Positions 61,801-64,000 of a stretch of DNA of 64,000 nucleotides are shown piece after piece. A program made the translations under genes and the position numbers. The notes under the pieces were generated by a model. The model searched no databases. It was not told the origin of the DNA and saw only the letters and a program-made list of their open reading frames with translations. The stretch covers positions 33,995,890 through 34,059,889 of the forward strand of contig OY829328.1 in the NCBI GenBank assembly GCA_963691655.1, in the 5' to 3' direction. Numbering within the stretch: position 1 is the stretch's first letter; each line of letters begins with the position of its first letter. Origin of the DNA: Toxonevra muliebris (lineage: Eukaryota > Arthropoda > Insecta > Diptera > Pallopteridae).

Positions 61801-63430
61801 CCAAAAACAACGACCTTGCTTTTAGCTATGGGAGATAACACAAACACGGGCAGTAATGGGCAGCTGATATTAACAGATCAGAATTTTAAAACGTTGACTA
61901 ACTCATATTAAGAAAAAAAATCCCAACGAGGGATCAGGGGCGAAAATAACTAAAACTCTAGTTGAAATTTAATTGTATGGACAAGAAAACATTAATAATG
62001 GTATTGGCACAACATTATTTTTATAAAAAGTACACAATAAGTTAAGAACATTAAAATCTTTTAAAAATAAAGCTAATAACTTTATTTTTAATATTCATTT
62101 GGACTTATTTCAATACAAAATCGATTTTAATTTTTTTTTAATTTTTTAAAATTGCACTTCACTTTCAACCACCTACTCACACTGCAAGAACCAACTAATT
62201 ACATGCTTTCTCTTTTGAAGCTATTCTTATAATAAAACTACTAAACTTTTGAAAATCGTATTCTTATAGGAAATAGGAATGACACATTTGGTACCAAACT
62301 TTTGACTTCGTGATAAAAGAAATGCGAGACAACACAAGGAGAGAGAAAGCGGGATTATAGAAAGAAGCAAAAGATTGGCACGAATACGTTTAAGGAACTA
62401 GAGAATCTGTATGAGGATGTTCAAAAGCAATGGAAGCTAGTTCGATTCAATCAAACGAAACATTTAATACAGACAATGCCTGCAACAGTGATCGCTAATA
62501 ATGGATATGTAAAAAAGTTTTGTAAACTTTTTTGTTTTTTTTTTTCAATTTTCACATTGACTTTTTCTAGTTGCAAATGTGTTGTCATTTAAAGTACAAG
62601 TGATTTTGGTTGCAAATGATATGACCGGCACTGTACATCCTCGCGCCACCTTTACCAACTTTACCGTTGTCGTGACAACGTGTTTTGACCTTTTTTGATG
62701 AACAATAATTCAAAATAGGAGATTCAATTATTTTAAAATAAGAAATTGTAATGGTCATTAGAATTCGCAACACGAAATTTTTTGATTTATATCGTGCTAG
62801 AATAATTTCTCAGACCCCTGTGCAGCGCCGAAAGAAGGGAAAATCTTTCCAGTTCCTTTTTTATCCTATAAAAAACCCCATTAAGGACCAAGTGTGCATC
62901 AAACAGTCGCAAACATCAAAAACTCAAATTGCGATATCGCAATTTGAAAAGATATTTAAGCAAACTCAACTGCATTTAAAAGGACAAGGCTTGCACTTTA
63001 AGATGCTGTCCATAGTTTTTTGAGGAAAAAATTGCGATGTTACATTATCTCAAATATAGCCCAAAATCACTATGTTGCACATTTAGGTTAGGATATCTCG
63101 AAAACCAGAGTCAATTGATATATTTGGAAAAAAATATCCTGGTTTCTGGGTGAGAATCTTGCCGGCCTGTGTAATCTACAGCCAATAGCTTGAGATTTAT
63201 ATTAATATTTGTAATTTCTTTTATTATAAAAAAAAATCTATGATTTTTTTTTTTTTTTTTGGAACCATAAAAATTCTCCGACAAGTTTTAAATCCATTGT
63301 ACTATATAGTCCAGTCATTATATAGATTTACATCATAAAAATTCTGAACAGAGATTTTTCTTCAGTAATTGTTAGTGGGGGTATGATAGATTCAAAAACC
63401 ACAAAAATTAGTCCTGGAGTTGCAGAGCGA
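58801..63430. other. AT-rich non-coding sequence
   Basis: No exon was recognised. A/T-rich simple sequence lies at 59280-60000, CAT/ATC repeats at 60424-60472, and A-runs near 61010 and 61530. Confidence 0.5.
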
Positions 63431-63438
63431 CCCCCCCA

Positions 63439-63472
63439 AAAAATCCCCCCTTTGGTGAAAGGGGGGATTTTT
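63439..63472. repeat. perfect 15-bp G/C-run hairpin
   Basis: AAAAATCCCCCCTTT, loop GGTG, then AAAGGGGGGATTTTT. The stem is perfect. A CCCCCCC run lies just before it. No gene is adjacent, so a bacterial-type terminator reading is not appropriate. Confidence 0.9.
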
Positions 63473-63837
63473 ACTAATAACTGGTTAACCGTTCGAGATA
63501 TCAAAAAATTTCTTAGCCACAAAAGAAAGCTTAAGTGATTTCTTAAAAAAAAGGTCTTAAGTAATTTTTTTGTATATGTCATAGTTTTCGAGATATTCAA
63601 TATTTAAGAAATTGCAAATTTAGTACTTTGGATGCACTGTGGATGCGCGCGCATCTTTGTTTATTTGAATTTTTGCGTGTGGAGCCCATAGGAAAAATTG
63701 GATTACTCAAAAACCAAATAAGCTAGGAAGAAAAATCAAAAAGGGGTTTGAAGGGAATATAAAGTACCATTTTTATGTATCACGGATAATTTTTTGTATG
63801 TATACAAAAATAACAATATAGTATAGTTGCCTGTTGG

Positions 63838-64000
63838 TTTTTACTACTTTTATTCAATTCGTACGGCACCCAATTTCCTTGCTTTTGAATCATTCCCAAT
63901 GCTTTTAATCGTTTAGAAATGGTTGATTGATCAACTTATAAAGATTCTGTAAGTTCTTGTTGTTCGAGTAATGCCTTCAATTCTTCATCTTCGAACTTTT
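63838..64000 (-). pseudogene. mariner transposase fragment cut by window edge
   Basis: The minus strand reads KFEDEELKALLEQQELTESL, one stop, VDQSTISKRLKALGMIQKQG, then NWVPYELNKSS. This is the second helix-turn-helix and linker of a mariner transposase. The N-terminus lies beyond the right edge, and the reading ends at about 63838 without the catalytic domain. It differs from the copy at 58.4 kb. Confidence 0.8.

Noticed and set aside
63439..63472. Rho-independent terminator
   Set aside because: Hairpin plus T-run resembles one, but the DNA is from an animal nucleus and no gene is adjacent.

Overview
This window is AT-rich, intron-dominated DNA from a higher fly (Diptera, Schizophora). A tephritid-type fruit fly is the best guess. 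Three things support this: the five spliced exons read as a fly-specific Dpr immunoglobulin protein; many mariner, Tc1, hAT and non-LTR fragments are of types common in flies; and the background of short CA/TA microsatellites with very long introns suits such genomes. Species assignment is inference. No bacterial-style genes, operons, CRISPR arrays or intact tRNA/rRNA genes are visible.

The one real host gene is the 3' part of a dpr gene on the + strand, most like dpr13. Five exons (24086-24187, 27465-27573, 37205-37381, 43330-43443, 54832-54977) join in frame with canonical GT/AG sites. They encode the last 215 residues: the second half of Ig domain 1, all of Ig domain 2, and a short hydrophobic C-terminal tail. 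The exons for the signal peptide and the first half of Ig1 were not found, so they lie upstream of the window or went unrecognised in 1-24085. Dpr proteins are neuronal cell-surface adhesion molecules that pair with DIP receptors in synaptic matching.

The rest is intron and flank, filled with decayed transposons and simple repeats. 1-1310 is a tandem repeat plus a TTTCTACTA-like tract. 3025-3850 holds degenerate repeats and a pogo-like repeat that recurs at 44.4 kb. 5.4 kb is a LINE tail. 7463-7845 and 7991-8634 are two adjacent Tc1/mariner-type elements with TA duplications. 9030-9069 is a 40-bp piggyBac-like remnant flanked by TTAA. 12421-13253 is a foldback element with a relative at 52.8 kb. 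16.35 kb is a LINE 3' end and 17.4 kb a Tc1 transposase tail. 22668-23624 is a second foldback. 26282-27215 is a CCCTACGGG-ended element. 28.6-29.8, 33.0-34.7, 48.2-48.8 and 57.7 kb are degenerate minisatellites. 31.3 kb is a broken hAT element with a BED finger. 34.9-35.55 kb is a decayed mariner-like transposase split by a nested MITE. 38 kb is a LINE reverse transcriptase fragment. 39940-41123 is a perfect TTGTAC hexanucleotide array of about 197 copies. 45.3 kb is a LINE RNase H fragment and 46514-46717 a miniature mariner. 51.8-52.6 kb is a polypurine tract. Mariner transposase fragments lie at 58.4 kb and at the right edge.

I see no convincing novel biological system. The most unusual items are the pure 1.2-kb hexamer array inside a dpr13 intron, the long foldback elements, the nested MITE, the 40-bp TTAA-flanked remnant, and several near-perfect hairpins.
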